Below are positions 35,997 through 44,304 of a stretch of 64,000 nt of DNA, one piece after another. The stretch is taken from contig NZ_CANRNX010000004.1 of NCBI RefSeq assembly GCF_947632075.1, positions 1 through 64,000 of the forward strand, read 5' to 3'. The number at the start of each line of letters is the position of its first letter. The stretch's first letter is position 1. This DNA comes from an uncultured Flavobacterium sp. GTDB lineage: Bacteria > Bacteroidota > Bacteroidia > Flavobacteriales > Flavobacteriaceae. Both the position numbers and the translations under genes were made by a program. A model generated the notes under the pieces. The model did not search any database, had not been told where the DNA came from, and worked only from the letters and a program-made list of their open reading frames with translations.

Positions 35997-37388
35997 ATGT
36001 TACAATTAACAAATACATTAAATACAGATGCGGTTGTTTACATTGTAAACGAGCAAACAAGTATCGACGCACAATTTCCACAATATATACAAGAAACTTT
36101 TGAAGCATTTAAAACTTCAGAAGCTAACGAAGATTTTATTAAAGTAGGAAACAAAAATTATTTCTTCGTTAAAGAAAATCAAGATTTAGAAAAAATGCGT
36201 GTTGCCGGATTTGCAATTCGTCAAAAATTAGATAAAAAAGCTACAGCAATTACCATTGTTGGAAACAACGAAACTACATTAGCTTTAGCAGAAGGATTGG
36301 CATTATCAAACTATCAATTCTTAAAATATTTCAAAGATGCAGATGATCGTGAATATCAATTAGAAAACATTTTTGTTTTAGGAAACGTTTCTCAAGCTTC
36401 AATTACAGAAATGAATAACGTTATAAAAGCTGTTTTTTGGGCACGTGATATGGTAAACGAACCATCATCTTATTTATCGGCACAACAACTTTCTAAAGAA
36501 ATACAAGAAATCGGAGACGAAGCAGGTTTCTTAGTTGAAGTTTTAGGAAAATCAGAAATCCAAAAACTAAAAATGGGGGGATTGTTAGCTGTAAACATGG
36601 GCTCAATCGAACCACCAACATTTACCATCTTAGAACACAAACCAGAAAATCCAATCAACGACAAACCAATCGTTTTAGTTGGTAAAGGAGTTGTTTACGA
36701 TACCGGAGGATTATCTTTAAAACCAACTGCAGGTTCAATGGATTTAATGAAATCTGATATGGGTGGAGCAGCTATGATGGCCGGAACTATTTACGCAGCA
36801 GCTTTAAACAAATCAAACGTTCATATTATCGGATTAATTCCAGCAACAGATAACCGCCCTGGACAAAACGCTTATGCGCCGGGTGATGTTATTACAATGA
36901 TGGACGGAACTACAGTTGAAGTTTTAAACACCGATGCAGAAGGACGTATGATTTTGGCAGATGCTATTTCGTATGCAGATCGTTTCAATCCAGAATTAAT
37001 CATCAATGCAGCAACTTTAACCGGAGCAGCCTTGGTTGCAGCAGGTTCACGCGCAGCTTGTTTAATGAGTAACGCAGATGAAGCGGTTAACAAACAAATC
37101 TTAGATGCCGGAACAAAAGTTTACGAGCGCATGGTTCAGTTACCTTTATGGGATGATTATAAAGAGCAGATTAAATCGTCAATTGCCGACTTAAAAAATA
37201 TCGGAGGGCGTTTCGCCGGAACCATCACAGCAGGTAAATTCTTAGAGCATTTCGCAAAACAGCCTTTTGTTCATATCGATATTGCCGGACCAGCTTTCAC
37301 TGAAGCTCCAGAAAATTATAGAGGACATGGAGGAACAGGAACAGGAATCCGTACTTTATCTGAGTTTTTTGCAAACTATAAAAAATAA
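35997..37388 (+). CDS. pepA: Leucyl aminopeptidase (M17 family)
   Basis: Cytosolic two-metal aminopeptidase of 463 residues that removes N-terminal residues from peptides. The C-terminal catalytic domain shows VGKGVVYDTGGLSLKPT (metal-binding Lys and Asp), KSDMGGAA and the family signature NTDAEGRMILADA. The N-terminal domain (about 1-150) is less conserved, as usual. It is monocistronic, with a promoter element upstream and a terminator, then a GC-richer repeat element, downstream. Codon use shows more C- and G-ending codons than in the hypothetical genes nearby, consistent with good expression. Confidence 0.95.
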   Translation: MLQLTNTLNTDAVVYIVNEQTSIDAQFPQYIQETFEAFKTSEANEDFIKVGNKNYFFVKENQDLEKMRVAGFAIRQKLDKKATAITIVGNNETTLALAEGLALSNYQFLKYFKDADDREYQLENIFVLGNVSQASITEMNNVIKAVFWARDMVNEPSSYLSAQQLSKEIQEIGDEAGFLVEVLGKSEIQKLKMGGLLAVNMGSIEPPTFTILEHKPENPINDKPIVLVGKGVVYDTGGLSLKPTAGSMDLMKSDMGGAAMMAGTIYAAALNKSNVHIIGLIPATDNRPGQNAYAPGDVITMMDGTTVEVLNTDAEGRMILADAISYADRFNPELIINAATLTGAALVAAGSRAACLMSNADEAVNKQILDAGTKVYERMVQLPLWDDYKEQIKSSIADLKNIGGRFAGTITAGKFLEHFAKQPFVHIDIAGPAFTEAPENYRGHGGTGTGIRTLSEFFANYKK

Positions 37389-37392
37389 TATC

Positions 37393-37430
37393 AAATCCGT
37401 TAGCTTTTCAGTTAGCGGATTTTGTTTTTT
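37393..37430 (+). terminator. Terminator of the leucyl aminopeptidase gene
   Basis: A 12-bp stem AAATCCGTTAGC/GTTAGCGGATTT with two G-U pairs, loop TTTTCA, followed by GTTTTTT. Confidence 0.8.
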
Positions 37431-37538
37431 AGGGTGTTGCGCTCACTTTTGGCTAATCGCCAACCCTCGCGCCGGGCTTTCCGCTAAATCTTTTTTTTCG
37501 CTTCGCTACAAAAAAGGATATCGCTTCAATCCCTAACA
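37429..37538. repeat. Structured, GC-richer intergenic repeat element
   Basis: A stretch of about 110 nt clearly richer in G+C than its surroundings, bounded by the inverted pair TTAGGG (37429-37434) and CCCTAA (37531-37536). Inside are GCGCCGGGCTTTCCGCTAAA, an A/T-run hairpin around CGCTTCGCTACA, GATATCGCTTCAAT and the small hairpin TTGGC-TAATC-GCCAA. From memory this resembles the dispersed element (TAGCGGAAAGCCCGG... with GATTGAAGCG) found after many genes in Flavobacterium genomes. There is only one copy in this window, so its dispersed nature rests on recall. It codes no credible protein. Confidence 0.6.
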
Positions 37539-37544
37539 CAGAAC

Positions 37545-37576
37545 AAAAAAATGAAGCTCTAAAGCTTCATTTTTTT
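37545..37576 (-). terminator. Terminator of the NlpE-like gene
   Basis: AAAAAATGAAGC pairs with GCTTCATTTTTT around TCTAAA, just after the stop codon on the minus strand. Confidence 0.9.
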
Positions 37577-37580
37577 GTTA

Positions 37581-38030
37581 TTAGTTTTTCTTTAAAATGT
37601 ACAAATCTTTCATTGCACCTTCAATTTCTTTACCATCTTGATCTAAAACAAAAACTTGATTTTCACCAACCTTTAATTTCATGTCAATAGTGTTTCCTTT
37701 TAAGTGAGCGATAGTTCCATCATGCCACATGATTTTTCCGTTTTCCTCAACAGGAGCACCTTCTTTTCCTAAGTACGTTTGTTTTACAACAAAAGTATCA
37801 TCATCATTTAAAGCAATTTCTGTTTGAATACCTTCACAATCAGCACAAGGTAAAGCTCCAACATAAATTCCAGCCCAGTCAACTGCTGTTTGAGATGTGT
37901 GATCATCTACAACTTGAGTTGTATCTACTTGATTTAAAGTATCATTTGTAGATTCATTTGCATCTGCTTTTTTGTTACAAGAAGCGAAACCAATAGCTAA
38001 AACAGCCACTGCTAAAACCATTTTTTTCAT
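37581..38030 (-). CDS. NlpE-like (copper resistance) lipoprotein
   Basis: An outer-membrane lipoprotein of 149 residues with lipobox FASC. A Thr/Asp-rich linker (about 20-50) is followed by an NlpE N-terminal-type beta-barrel domain with the CxxC motif in LPCADCEGIQTEIAL (about 61-64). In E. coli, NlpE senses surface contact and lipoprotein/redox stress for Cpx. Bacteroidetes members carry only this domain and their role is not established. It has its own terminator. Confidence 0.82.
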   Translation of the reverse strand: MKKMVLAVAVLAIGFASCNKKADANESTNDTLNQVDTTQVVDDHTSQTAVDWAGIYVGALPCADCEGIQTEIALNDDDTFVVKQTYLGKEGAPVEENGKIMWHDGTIAHLKGNTIDMKLKVGENQVFVLDQDGKEIEGAMKDLYILKKN

Positions 38031-38162
38031 ATCGAAATATTTTTTATTAGTATAAAGGTAGATAAAAAAATATTCAATTTTATATTTGATGGTCTTTTTT
38101 TTGAATAGCTTATGTTTTTTTTGAAATTTTTAATTCAAAAATTGTAAATTGTAAACAAAAAG

Positions 38163-39536
38163 ATGCATTCTTCAGAAATAATTAATCAGCAAAGAAAGTT
38201 TTTTTATAGCGGAAAAACTCAAGAATTAGCTTTCAGAAAAGAGGCTTTATTGAAGTTAAAAAAAGTAATAAATGTATTTGAAAATGATTTAATTGCTGCA
38301 GTACATGCTGATTTTAAAAAGTCAGAATTTGAAACGATATTGACTGAAATTTCCATGATTAAGTTAGAATTGAGTAAGCATATTTCTAATCTAAACAATT
38401 GGAGTAAACCTCAAAAGGTTCGCGCATCTATTTTAAATTTTCCTTCTAAAGAATATATTTATAAACAACCTTTTGGTATTGTACTAATTATCTCACCTTG
38501 GAATTATCCGTTGTTGTTAGCTATTCAGCCGTTAATTTCTGCTATAGCTGCCGGAAATTGTGTGGTTTTAAAACCATCTGAAATTTCTTCAAACACATCT
38601 GCTGTTATTGCCAAAATGATTAACGAAATTTTTCCAACAGAGTTTGTTTCGGTTATTCTTGGTGATGTTAAAAAAACAACTGAAATTCTAGAAAATAAAT
38701 TCGATAAAATATTTTTTACAGGAAGTACTTTTGTCGGCAAAATTATCCAAAAGAAAGCAGCAGAAACATTAACGCCGACCATTTTAGAATTAGGAGGGAA
38801 GAGTCCGTGTGTGATAACTAAATCGGCTAATCTTGAAATTGCAGCAAAACGAATCACTTTTGGAAAATTCGTGAACGCTGGGCAAACTTGTATTGCACCA
38901 GATTTTCTGTGGATAGATGAATCGATAAAAGATAAATTTTTAGCTATATTAAAACGAACAATTGTTGAGTTTTACGGAAACGATATCCAAAATAATCCCG
39001 ATTTTCCAAGAGTAATAAATAACAAACAATTTTTAAGATTAGAAAAATATTTAAACTGCGGAAAATTATATTTTGGCGGAAAAACAAACGCATCCGAAAA
39101 TTATATAGAACCAACGATTCTCGACGCAATTTCTTTTGATGATGCAGTAATGCAAGAAGAAATTTTTGGGCCTATTTTACCTGTCTTAACATATAAAAAG
39201 TTAGCTGAGGTTATTACTCATAATCATCAAAATGAAAAACCTTTGGCTATGTATTTGTTTTCTACAAACGAAACTGAGATTAAAAATTTCATGACGCAAA
39301 CTCAATTTGGTGGTGGTTGCATTAACGATATTTTATCGCATATTATAAATGACAGAGTTCCGTTCGGTGGTTTTGGTGCAAGTGGTATAGGAAATTATCA
39401 TGGGAAATTTGGCTTTGATGCGTTTGTGCATTTTAAAACGGTTGTTCATCGCAAAAATTGGTTGGATTTTAAGATTAAATATGCGCCTTATGCAAAAAAA
39501 ACTGTATTAATTAAGAAGTTACTATCGAAATTTTAG
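38163..39536 (+). CDS. Aldehyde dehydrogenase, class-3 type
   Basis: NAD(P)-dependent aldehyde dehydrogenase of 457 residues, short as in the ALDH3 family (no N-terminal extension). Motifs are ISPWNYPLLLAIQPLISAIAAGN split across the cofactor site, FFTGSTFVGK, LELGGKSPC (general-base Glu) and FVNAGQTCIAP with catalytic Cys243. EEIFGPILP and FGGFGASGIGNYHGK are also present. The C-terminus (about 430-457) ends in a basic, hydrophobic stretch that may touch the membrane, as in long-chain fatty-aldehyde enzymes. The natural aldehyde is not deducible. The antiporter gene follows after 34 nt but seems to have its own -7 element. Confidence 0.9.
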   Translation: MHSSEIINQQRKFFYSGKTQELAFRKEALLKLKKVINVFENDLIAAVHADFKKSEFETILTEISMIKLELSKHISNLNNWSKPQKVRASILNFPSKEYIYKQPFGIVLIISPWNYPLLLAIQPLISAIAAGNCVVLKPSEISSNTSAVIAKMINEIFPTEFVSVILGDVKKTTEILENKFDKIFFTGSTFVGKIIQKKAAETLTPTILELGGKSPCVITKSANLEIAAKRITFGKFVNAGQTCIAPDFLWIDESIKDKFLAILKRTIVEFYGNDIQNNPDFPRVINNKQFLRLEKYLNCGKLYFGGKTNASENYIEPTILDAISFDDAVMQEEIFGPILPVLTYKKLAEVITHNHQNEKPLAMYLFSTNETEIKNFMTQTQFGGGCINDILSHIINDRVPFGGFGASGIGNYHGKFGFDAFVHFKTVVHRKNWLDFKIKYAPYAKKTVLIKKLLSKF

Positions 39537-39547
39537 TCCTAAAATCG

Positions 39548-39555
39548 TAATTTTG
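39548..39555 (+). promoter_or_regulatory. Candidate -7 element for the antiporter gene
   Basis: TAATTTTG matches TAnnTTTG in the 34-nt gap after the aldehyde dehydrogenase, 15 nt before the ATG at 39571. Confidence 0.5.
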
Positions 39556-39570
39556 CACAAATAAATTTTT

Positions 39571-40821
39571 ATGGAATTATATTACACGTTCTCAATTCTA
39601 ATTGTATTAGCCTCGTTTTTTGCGTACTTAAATGTGCGTTTTCTAAAGTTACCCGGAACCATTGGTATCATGATTATTGCTATGTTGGTTTCTGTTGCCA
39701 TTCGTATGGTTGGCGACCAGTTTTTTCCAGAAACTACTCACGAGTTTTTTGATTTAATTAAAGAATTTGATTTTACTGAAATTTTAATGGGAGCCATGCT
39801 TAATTTTTTACTTTTTGCAGGAGCTTTACACGTTAACGTTTCAGACTTAAAAGAACATAAATGGCCCATTTTTACCTATGCAACCATAAGTGTGGTTTTA
39901 TCTGCATTTATCATAGCAGGCTTGTTATTTTACGCTGCACCAATTTTAGGAATTAATATTCCGTTTATATACTGTTTACTTTTCGGAACCTTGATTTCTC
40001 CTACAGATCCAATTGTTGTTTTGGGAGTTTTAAAAGAAGCTAAAGTTCCAAAAATGATTGAAACTAAAATTACAGGAGAATCTTTATTTAATGATGGGGT
40101 TGCGGTTGTAATGTTTGCAGTAGTTTTGAAAATGGCCACAGATACTTCGTTTGAAGCTACTTTCGCTTCAGTTTCTTGGTTGTTTTTATTAGAAGCAGGA
40201 GGTGGAATTTTACTTGGAGCCTTGTTAGGATATTCTGCTTCGCGTGTAATGAAAAAAATTGACGATTATAAAGTAACTGTTTTAATCACGCTTTCTATTG
40301 TAATGGGTGGTTTCTTAATTGCTTCTCAGTTGCATTTTTCTTCGCCTTTAGCAATGGTTATTGCCGGATTAATTATTGGAAATTATGGTAAGAAACATTC
40401 AATGAACGAAACTACAAGAGATTATTTAGGTAAGTTTTGGGAACTGATTGACGAAATTTTAAATGCTATTTTATTCTTATTTATCGGATTTGAATTGTTG
40501 GTTTTACCAGATTTACAAGATCAATTATTCTTAGGTGTTGTAGCTATTTTTATTGGATTGTTAGCAAGAACACTTTCGATATTTATACCCGCATCAACCA
40601 TTTTAAGAAAAAATACCTATTCAAAAGGATCGTTAATTACTATGGTTTGGGGAGGAATTCGTGGAGGAGTTTCTATTGCATTGGTTATGTCAATACCAAA
40701 TTCAGCCGGTGAAATCAAAGATGTTTTATTAGAGATTACTTATATTGTGGTATTATTCTCAATCGTAGTTCAAGGATTAACGGTTGGTAAAGTTGCCAAA
40801 AAAGTTTTAAAAGAAGAATAA
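39571..40821 (+). CDS. CPA1-family cation:proton antiporter (NhaP type)
   Basis: Inner-membrane Na+(K+)/H+ exchanger of 416 residues with about 12 transmembrane helices. The CPA1 signatures are present: [19 protein letters not shown] (unwound TM4), [14 protein letters not shown] with the ND pair of the transport site, and [17 protein letters not shown] near the C-terminus with the conserved Arg. There is no large cytosolic C-terminal domain. It probably serves pH and sodium homeostasis. Confidence 0.92.
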   Translation: MELYYTFSILIVLASFFAYLNVRFLKLPGTIGIMIIAMLVSVAIRMVGDQFFPETTHEFFDLIKEFDFTEILMGAMLNFLLFAGALHVNVSDLKEHKWPIFTYATISVVLSAFIIAGLLFYAAPILGINIPFIYCLLFGTLISPTDPIVVLGVLKEAKVPKMIETKITGESLFNDGVAVVMFAVVLKMATDTSFEATFASVSWLFLLEAGGGILLGALLGYSASRVMKKIDDYKVTVLITLSIVMGGFLIASQLHFSSPLAMVIAGLIIGNYGKKHSMNETTRDYLGKFWELIDEILNAILFLFIGFELLVLPDLQDQLFLGVVAIFIGLLARTLSIFIPASTILRKNTYSKGSLITMVWGGIRGGVSIALVMSIPNSAGEIKDVLLEITYIVVLFSIVVQGLTVGKVAKKVLKEE

Positions 40822-40825
40822 TTTT

Positions 40826-40852
40826 AAGAGGAATGAAAGTTCCTCTTTTTTT
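40826..40852 (+). terminator. Terminator of the antiporter gene
   Basis: AAGAGGAA (40826-40833) pairs with TTCCTCTT (40840-40847), followed by T residues. The next gene starts only 6 nt later. Confidence 0.8.
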
Positions 40853-40857
40853 ATGTT

Positions 40858-41202
40858 ATGGAAAAAGAAGTTTATTTAAGCGAGCTTAAAGATTTATTAA
40901 ACGCTGAAAAATTCGATTTTTTTGAAGAAGAATTACTAATCATTTCAGATGTTTTTTATGTGAATGAGGTAGAAGTAAAATTGTGTTTTAACTTTTTTAA
41001 ATTGATTTTAGAAACTAGAAATTTACTTTATAAATACAACTTACATTTGGTTTATGAACCTTTTAATTCTAATGATACAAAAGACAAAAATTGGCAATGC
41101 TTTAAAATCACAGATGGAGTTCAAACCAAACTCGAAGTGTTTTACAATAGCAATTATTCATTCATGCGAATTGAAGATAATATTTCGGCATTGTATTTTT
41201 AA
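40858..41202 (+). CDS. Hypothetical protein, 114 residues
   Basis: I do not recognise it. It is a soluble acidic protein (MEKEVYLSELKDLLNAEKFD...) with mixed helix and strand, and no signal or membrane segment. The start sits directly behind the antiporter terminator, so either it has a hidden promoter inside the antiporter gene or it is transcribed by readthrough. The end is marked by a bidirectional terminator. Confidence 0.6.
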   Translation: MEKEVYLSELKDLLNAEKFDFFEEELLIISDVFYVNEVEVKLCFNFFKLILETRNLLYKYNLHLVYEPFNSNDTKDKNWQCFKITDGVQTKLEVFYNSNYSFMRIEDNISALYF

Positions 41203-41208
41203 AAAGAG

Positions 41209-41236
41209 AACGCTTCTTAATTAGGAAGCGTTTTTT
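41209..41236. terminator. Bidirectional terminator overlapping a stop codon
   Basis: A 12-bp hairpin-forming palindrome (AACGCTTCTTAA 41209-41220 with TTAGGAAGCGTT 41221-41232) followed by T residues. The stop codon of the minus-strand gene (41217-41219) lies in its centre. Confidence 0.88.
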
Positions 41237-41576
41237 GGTTTAAATATTTATAATACATCAATCCGCTACTAATAGAAATAAAGAATAAATAAACTCCCAT
41301 AAATAAACTCATTTTTAATGCATCATTATCAAATGTTGTAAAATCTCTTAACTCCGATATTAATGCAAAAAACAAAAATAAGGATGAAAACGAAAACAAA
41401 GTTGCAAGTATAATTCCCAATATTTTATTGCGAATTACAATTTGTAATAAAGCTAATATAAGTAAACCAATCGCAACCGGATTCCAAAGTTCGGATGTGT
41501 TTATCCAATAAAAGAATATGATCGGAAGCATTAATACATCCGAGAATTTAATAACAATTTCTAAAACTTTTTTCAT
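41217..41576 (-). CDS. Small membrane protein, four transmembrane segments
   Basis: I do not recognise a named family. It has 119 residues with four predicted hydrophobic helices (VLMLPIIFFYWI, VAIGLLILALLQIVI, IILATLFSFSSLFLFFALI, MSLFMGVYLFFISISSG) and short polar loops. It is probably an inner-membrane protein of unknown function. It converges on the 114-residue gene and shares its terminator. Confidence 0.65.
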   Translation of the reverse strand: MKKVLEIVIKFSDVLMLPIIFFYWINTSELWNPVAIGLLILALLQIVIRNKILGIILATLFSFSSLFLFFALISELRDFTTFDNDALKMSLFMGVYLFFISISSGLMYYKYLNQKTLPN

Positions 41577-41635
41577 AATTCGTTTTGTTAATTAAATTAG
41601 AAACGATTTAGAACTTATTTTATTGTGTTATAAAA

Positions 41636-41665
41636 AAACGAGCTAACTTTTAAGCCAGCTCGTTT
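41636..41665 (-). terminator. Terminator of the M3 peptidase gene
   Basis: AAACGAGCT (41636-41644) pairs with AGCTCGTTT (41657-41665), with a T run on the minus strand. Confidence 0.88.
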
Positions 41666-41673
41666 AACTGTTA

Positions 41674-43692
41674 TTAAATTAAACCAGCACGTTTTAAAAG
41701 TGCTTCAGGTTTAGGTTCTTGTCCTCTGAATTTTTTGTATAATTCCATTGGTGGTTGCGTGCCTCCTTGAGATAGTACGTTGTCTTTAAACTTGGTTGCG
41801 ATTTCTCTGTTGAAAATACCATTTTGTTTAAAGTAATCAAACGCATCTGCATCTAAAACTTCTGCCCATTTGTAGCTGTAATATCCTGATGAATATCCGC
41901 CGGCAAAAATATGTGAGAATGCAGTACTCATTGCATTTTCTGTAACATCTGGATATAGCTTAGTACTTTCGAATTGTTCGTTTTCAAATGCTTTTAAGTT
42001 GCTGATGTTTTCTGGATTTTGTGAATGCCATCCCATATCTAATAATCCAAAACTTAACTGACGAACGGTTGCCATTCCTTCTAAGAAGCTAGCACTTTCT
42101 TTGATTTTTTCAATCAATTCCATTGGAATGGTTTCTCCAGTTTCGTAATGTTTCGCAAACAACTCTAAAGCTTCTTTTTCGTAGCACCAATTTTCCATTA
42201 CTTGAGAAGGTAATTCAACAAAATCCCAAAAAACAGAAGTTCCAGATAAACTTGGATAAACGGTATTTGCAAGCATTCCGTGTAAAGCATGACCAAATTC
42301 GTGGAATAACGTAGTTACTTCGTTAAAAGTTAATAACGATGGTTTTGTTGGCGTTGGTTTCGTGAAGTTACAAACAATCGAAACGTGTGGGCGTTCGTTG
42401 ATTCCGTCTTTGATATATTGTGGTTTAAATGAAGTCATCCAAGCACCGTTTCTTTTTCCTTTACGTGGGAAGAAATCGGCGTAGAATAACGCAACTAAAT
42501 TATTGTTTTCGTCTTTTACTTCATAGGTTTCAACATCTTCATGGTAAACATCAATGTTAGAAACTTTTTCAAAACGAATTCCGAATAATTTATTAGCTAC
42601 TTCAAAAGCTCCATTTAAAACGTTTTCTAATTTGAAATATGGTTTTAGTATTTCATCATCTAAATTGAATCTTTCTTGTTTCAATTTTTCAGAATAATAA
42701 GCACCATCCCATTTTTCCAATTGCTCAATGTTATCTAAGTTTTTGGCAAAAGTAGCTAATTCTTCAAATTCTTTTGTTGCAGCAGGTTTTGCCTTAACTA
42801 ACAAATCGTTTAAGAAATCTAAAACTTTTGTAGGATTTTGTGCCATGCGTTCTTCCAAAACAAAATCGGCATGAGTTGTATATCCTAATAAATTCGCACG
42901 TTGCTGACGTAAATTTACAATACGTAAAACGTTTGCTTCGTTATTGAATTCGTTATCTTGAAACGCTTTTTTTCCTGCTGCAATGGCAATTTCTTTACGT
43001 AATTCACGATTTTTAGCATAGGTTACAAAAGGTAAATAGCTTGGGAAATCTAAAGTAAAAATCCAACCTTCTTTATTTTCAGATTCAGCCAATTGTTTTG
43101 CCATGATTTTTGTGTCTTCTGGTAAACCATCTAAATCATTTTCGTTTGTGATATGTAATTGGTACGCATTTGTTTCTGCTAAAACGTTTTCTCCAAATTT
43201 TAAAGACAATAAAGATAATTCGGCATCAATAGCGCGTAATTGTTCTTTTTCAGTATCTGATAAAAGTGCTCCGTTTCTTACAAAACCTTTGTATGATTTT
43301 TCTAACAACATCAATTGTTCTGCTGTTAAGTTTAAAGTGTCTTTTTTATCGTAAACGGATTTTACTCGTTTAAATAAATCTGGATTTAAGGTGATATCGT
43401 TTCCAAATTCAGATAATTTAGGAGCAACTACTTGAGCAATTTTTTGTAATTCTTCGTTAGTTTCTGCCGAATTTAAGTTAAAGAAGATGTTTGAAATACG
43501 GTCTAATTGCATTCCGGAAAATGCCATAGCTTCTAATGTATTTTCAAAAGTAGCTTCTTCAGGATTGTTGATGATATCTTGAACTTCTTGTTTTGCATCT
43601 TTAATAGCTTGTTCAAAAGCTGGCTCAAAATCTTCATTTTTGATTTGAGAGAAAGGTGCCGTATCGAATTTTTGTAATAAAATATTTTCCAT
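41674..43692 (-). CDS. M3-family zinc metallopeptidase (oligopeptidase A / dipeptidyl carboxypeptidase type)
   Basis: Zinc peptidase of 672 residues that degrades short peptides. The HExxH motif is in TLFHEFGHALHGML, with the third ligand Glu in the downstream helix and the conserved FAGGYSSGYYSYKWAEVLDADAF near the C-terminus, quoted here by its key parts. There is no signal peptide, so it is probably cytosolic. It may be Dcp-like or OpdA-like; length and motifs do not separate them. A terminator of the upstream gene lies just before its start, so it has its own promoter, which I could not identify. Confidence 0.92.
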   Translation of the reverse strand: MENILLQKFDTAPFSQIKNEDFEPAFEQAIKDAKQEVQDIINNPEEATFENTLEAMAFSGMQLDRISNIFFNLNSAETNEELQKIAQVVAPKLSEFGNDITLNPDLFKRVKSVYDKKDTLNLTAEQLMLLEKSYKGFVRNGALLSDTEKEQLRAIDAELSLLSLKFGENVLAETNAYQLHITNENDLDGLPEDTKIMAKQLAESENKEGWIFTLDFPSYLPFVTYAKNRELRKEIAIAAGKKAFQDNEFNNEANVLRIVNLRQQRANLLGYTTHADFVLEERMAQNPTKVLDFLNDLLVKAKPAATKEFEELATFAKNLDNIEQLEKWDGAYYSEKLKQERFNLDDEILKPYFKLENVLNGAFEVANKLFGIRFEKVSNIDVYHEDVETYEVKDENNNLVALFYADFFPRKGKRNGAWMTSFKPQYIKDGINERPHVSIVCNFTKPTPTKPSLLTFNEVTTLFHEFGHALHGMLANTVYPSLSGTSVFWDFVELPSQVMENWCYEKEALELFAKHYETGETIPMELIEKIKESASFLEGMATVRQLSFGLLDMGWHSQNPENISNLKAFENEQFESTKLYPDVTENAMSTAFSHIFAGGYSSGYYSYKWAEVLDADAFDYFKQNGIFNREIATKFKDNVLSQGGTQPPMELYKKFRGQEPKPEALLKRAGLI

Positions 43693-43704
43693 ATAAATAA
43701 AAAA

Positions 43705-43730
43705 AAGCTGTCGGTTTTATTTGACAGCTT
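43705..43730 (-). terminator. Terminator of the 164-residue membrane protein gene
   Basis: AAGCTGTC (43705-43712) pairs with GACAGCTT (43723-43730), with a T run on the minus strand. Confidence 0.8.
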
Positions 43731-43741
43731 AAAATTACGAA

Positions 43742-44236
43742 TTATTCCGTTAACGAATTGTGAAATGGTATTTTTTGCATTTGACAAATTTCACGTACTA
43801 TTTTGTTTATTCCTTTTGGATTTTGAGTTCCAATCATTAATTTCTTTCCGTTCTTGAAATACAATTTTAAACCAATATTACCTTTGATGTTGTAGGCTTT
43901 ATCATCTCCAAGTCCGCGTATTCCGTATCCGCCATATTCAACCAAAGGTTGGTATTTTTTTAACTCTATTTTCTGAATATCTTTCCAAAGAAAAACTTTA
44001 GGCTTTCTGATAAATGGGTAAAATTGAATATGAACTCCTTTTTGATTAATTACGGTTTTTAAATTCATTAAGAAAAAAAGTGCCATAATTAATAACATTG
44101 GAATAACACTAATTGCAAGAGCTAACGGATTGTTTTTGGCTTCATTAAGAACTGGAACTACGCTTAGGGCTAAAATTCCGAAAAGCATAAACCAAAGCCA
44201 TTTTTGTTTAAAATATTGTTTTTCTGTAAAATGCAT
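43742..44236 (-). CDS. Hypothetical membrane protein with PH-like domain
   Basis: A 164-residue protein with two N-terminal transmembrane helices (WLWFMLFGILALSVVPVL and ALAISVIPMLLIMALFFL). A small beta-rich soluble domain follows (about 60-164), including FLWKDIQKIELKKYQP and GLKLYFKNGKKLMIGTQNP. This resembles the bacterial PH/YcxB-like layout in which a strand-turn-strand follows the membrane hairpin. The function is unknown. Confidence 0.7.
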   Translation of the reverse strand: MHFTEKQYFKQKWLWFMLFGILALSVVPVLNEAKNNPLALAISVIPMLLIMALFFLMNLKTVINQKGVHIQFYPFIRKPKVFLWKDIQKIELKKYQPLVEYGGYGIRGLGDDKAYNIKGNIGLKLYFKNGKKLMIGTQNPKGINKIVREICQMQKIPFHNSLTE

Positions 44237-44252
44237 GATTTTATTGTTTACT

Positions 44253-44260
44253 CAAAGATA
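44253..44260 (-). promoter_or_regulatory. Candidate -7 element for the 164-residue gene
   Basis: Reads TATCTTTG on the minus strand, 16 nt before the start codon. It abuts the SusD terminator. Confidence 0.45.
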
Positions 44261-44261
44261 A

Positions 44262-44293
44262 AAAAATAAGCCAACTAAAAGTTGACTTATTTT
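44262..44293 (-). terminator. Terminator of the susC/susD-like operon
   Basis: AAAAATAAG-C-CAAC pairs with GTTG-A-CTTATTTTT (one internal mismatch, loop TAAAA), with a T run on the minus strand. Confidence 0.78.
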
Positions 44294-44304
44294 TTTGAAA
44301 TTTA

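Noticed and set aside
37267-37536. 89-residue + strand frame running from the pepA 3' end into the repeat element
   Set aside because: It overlaps the end of pepA in another frame and then translates the structured repeat and terminator. No start signal or protein-like composition.
43533-43787. 84-residue frame bridging the M3 peptidase start and the upstream gene
   Set aside because: It crosses a terminator and overlaps two real genes in another frame.
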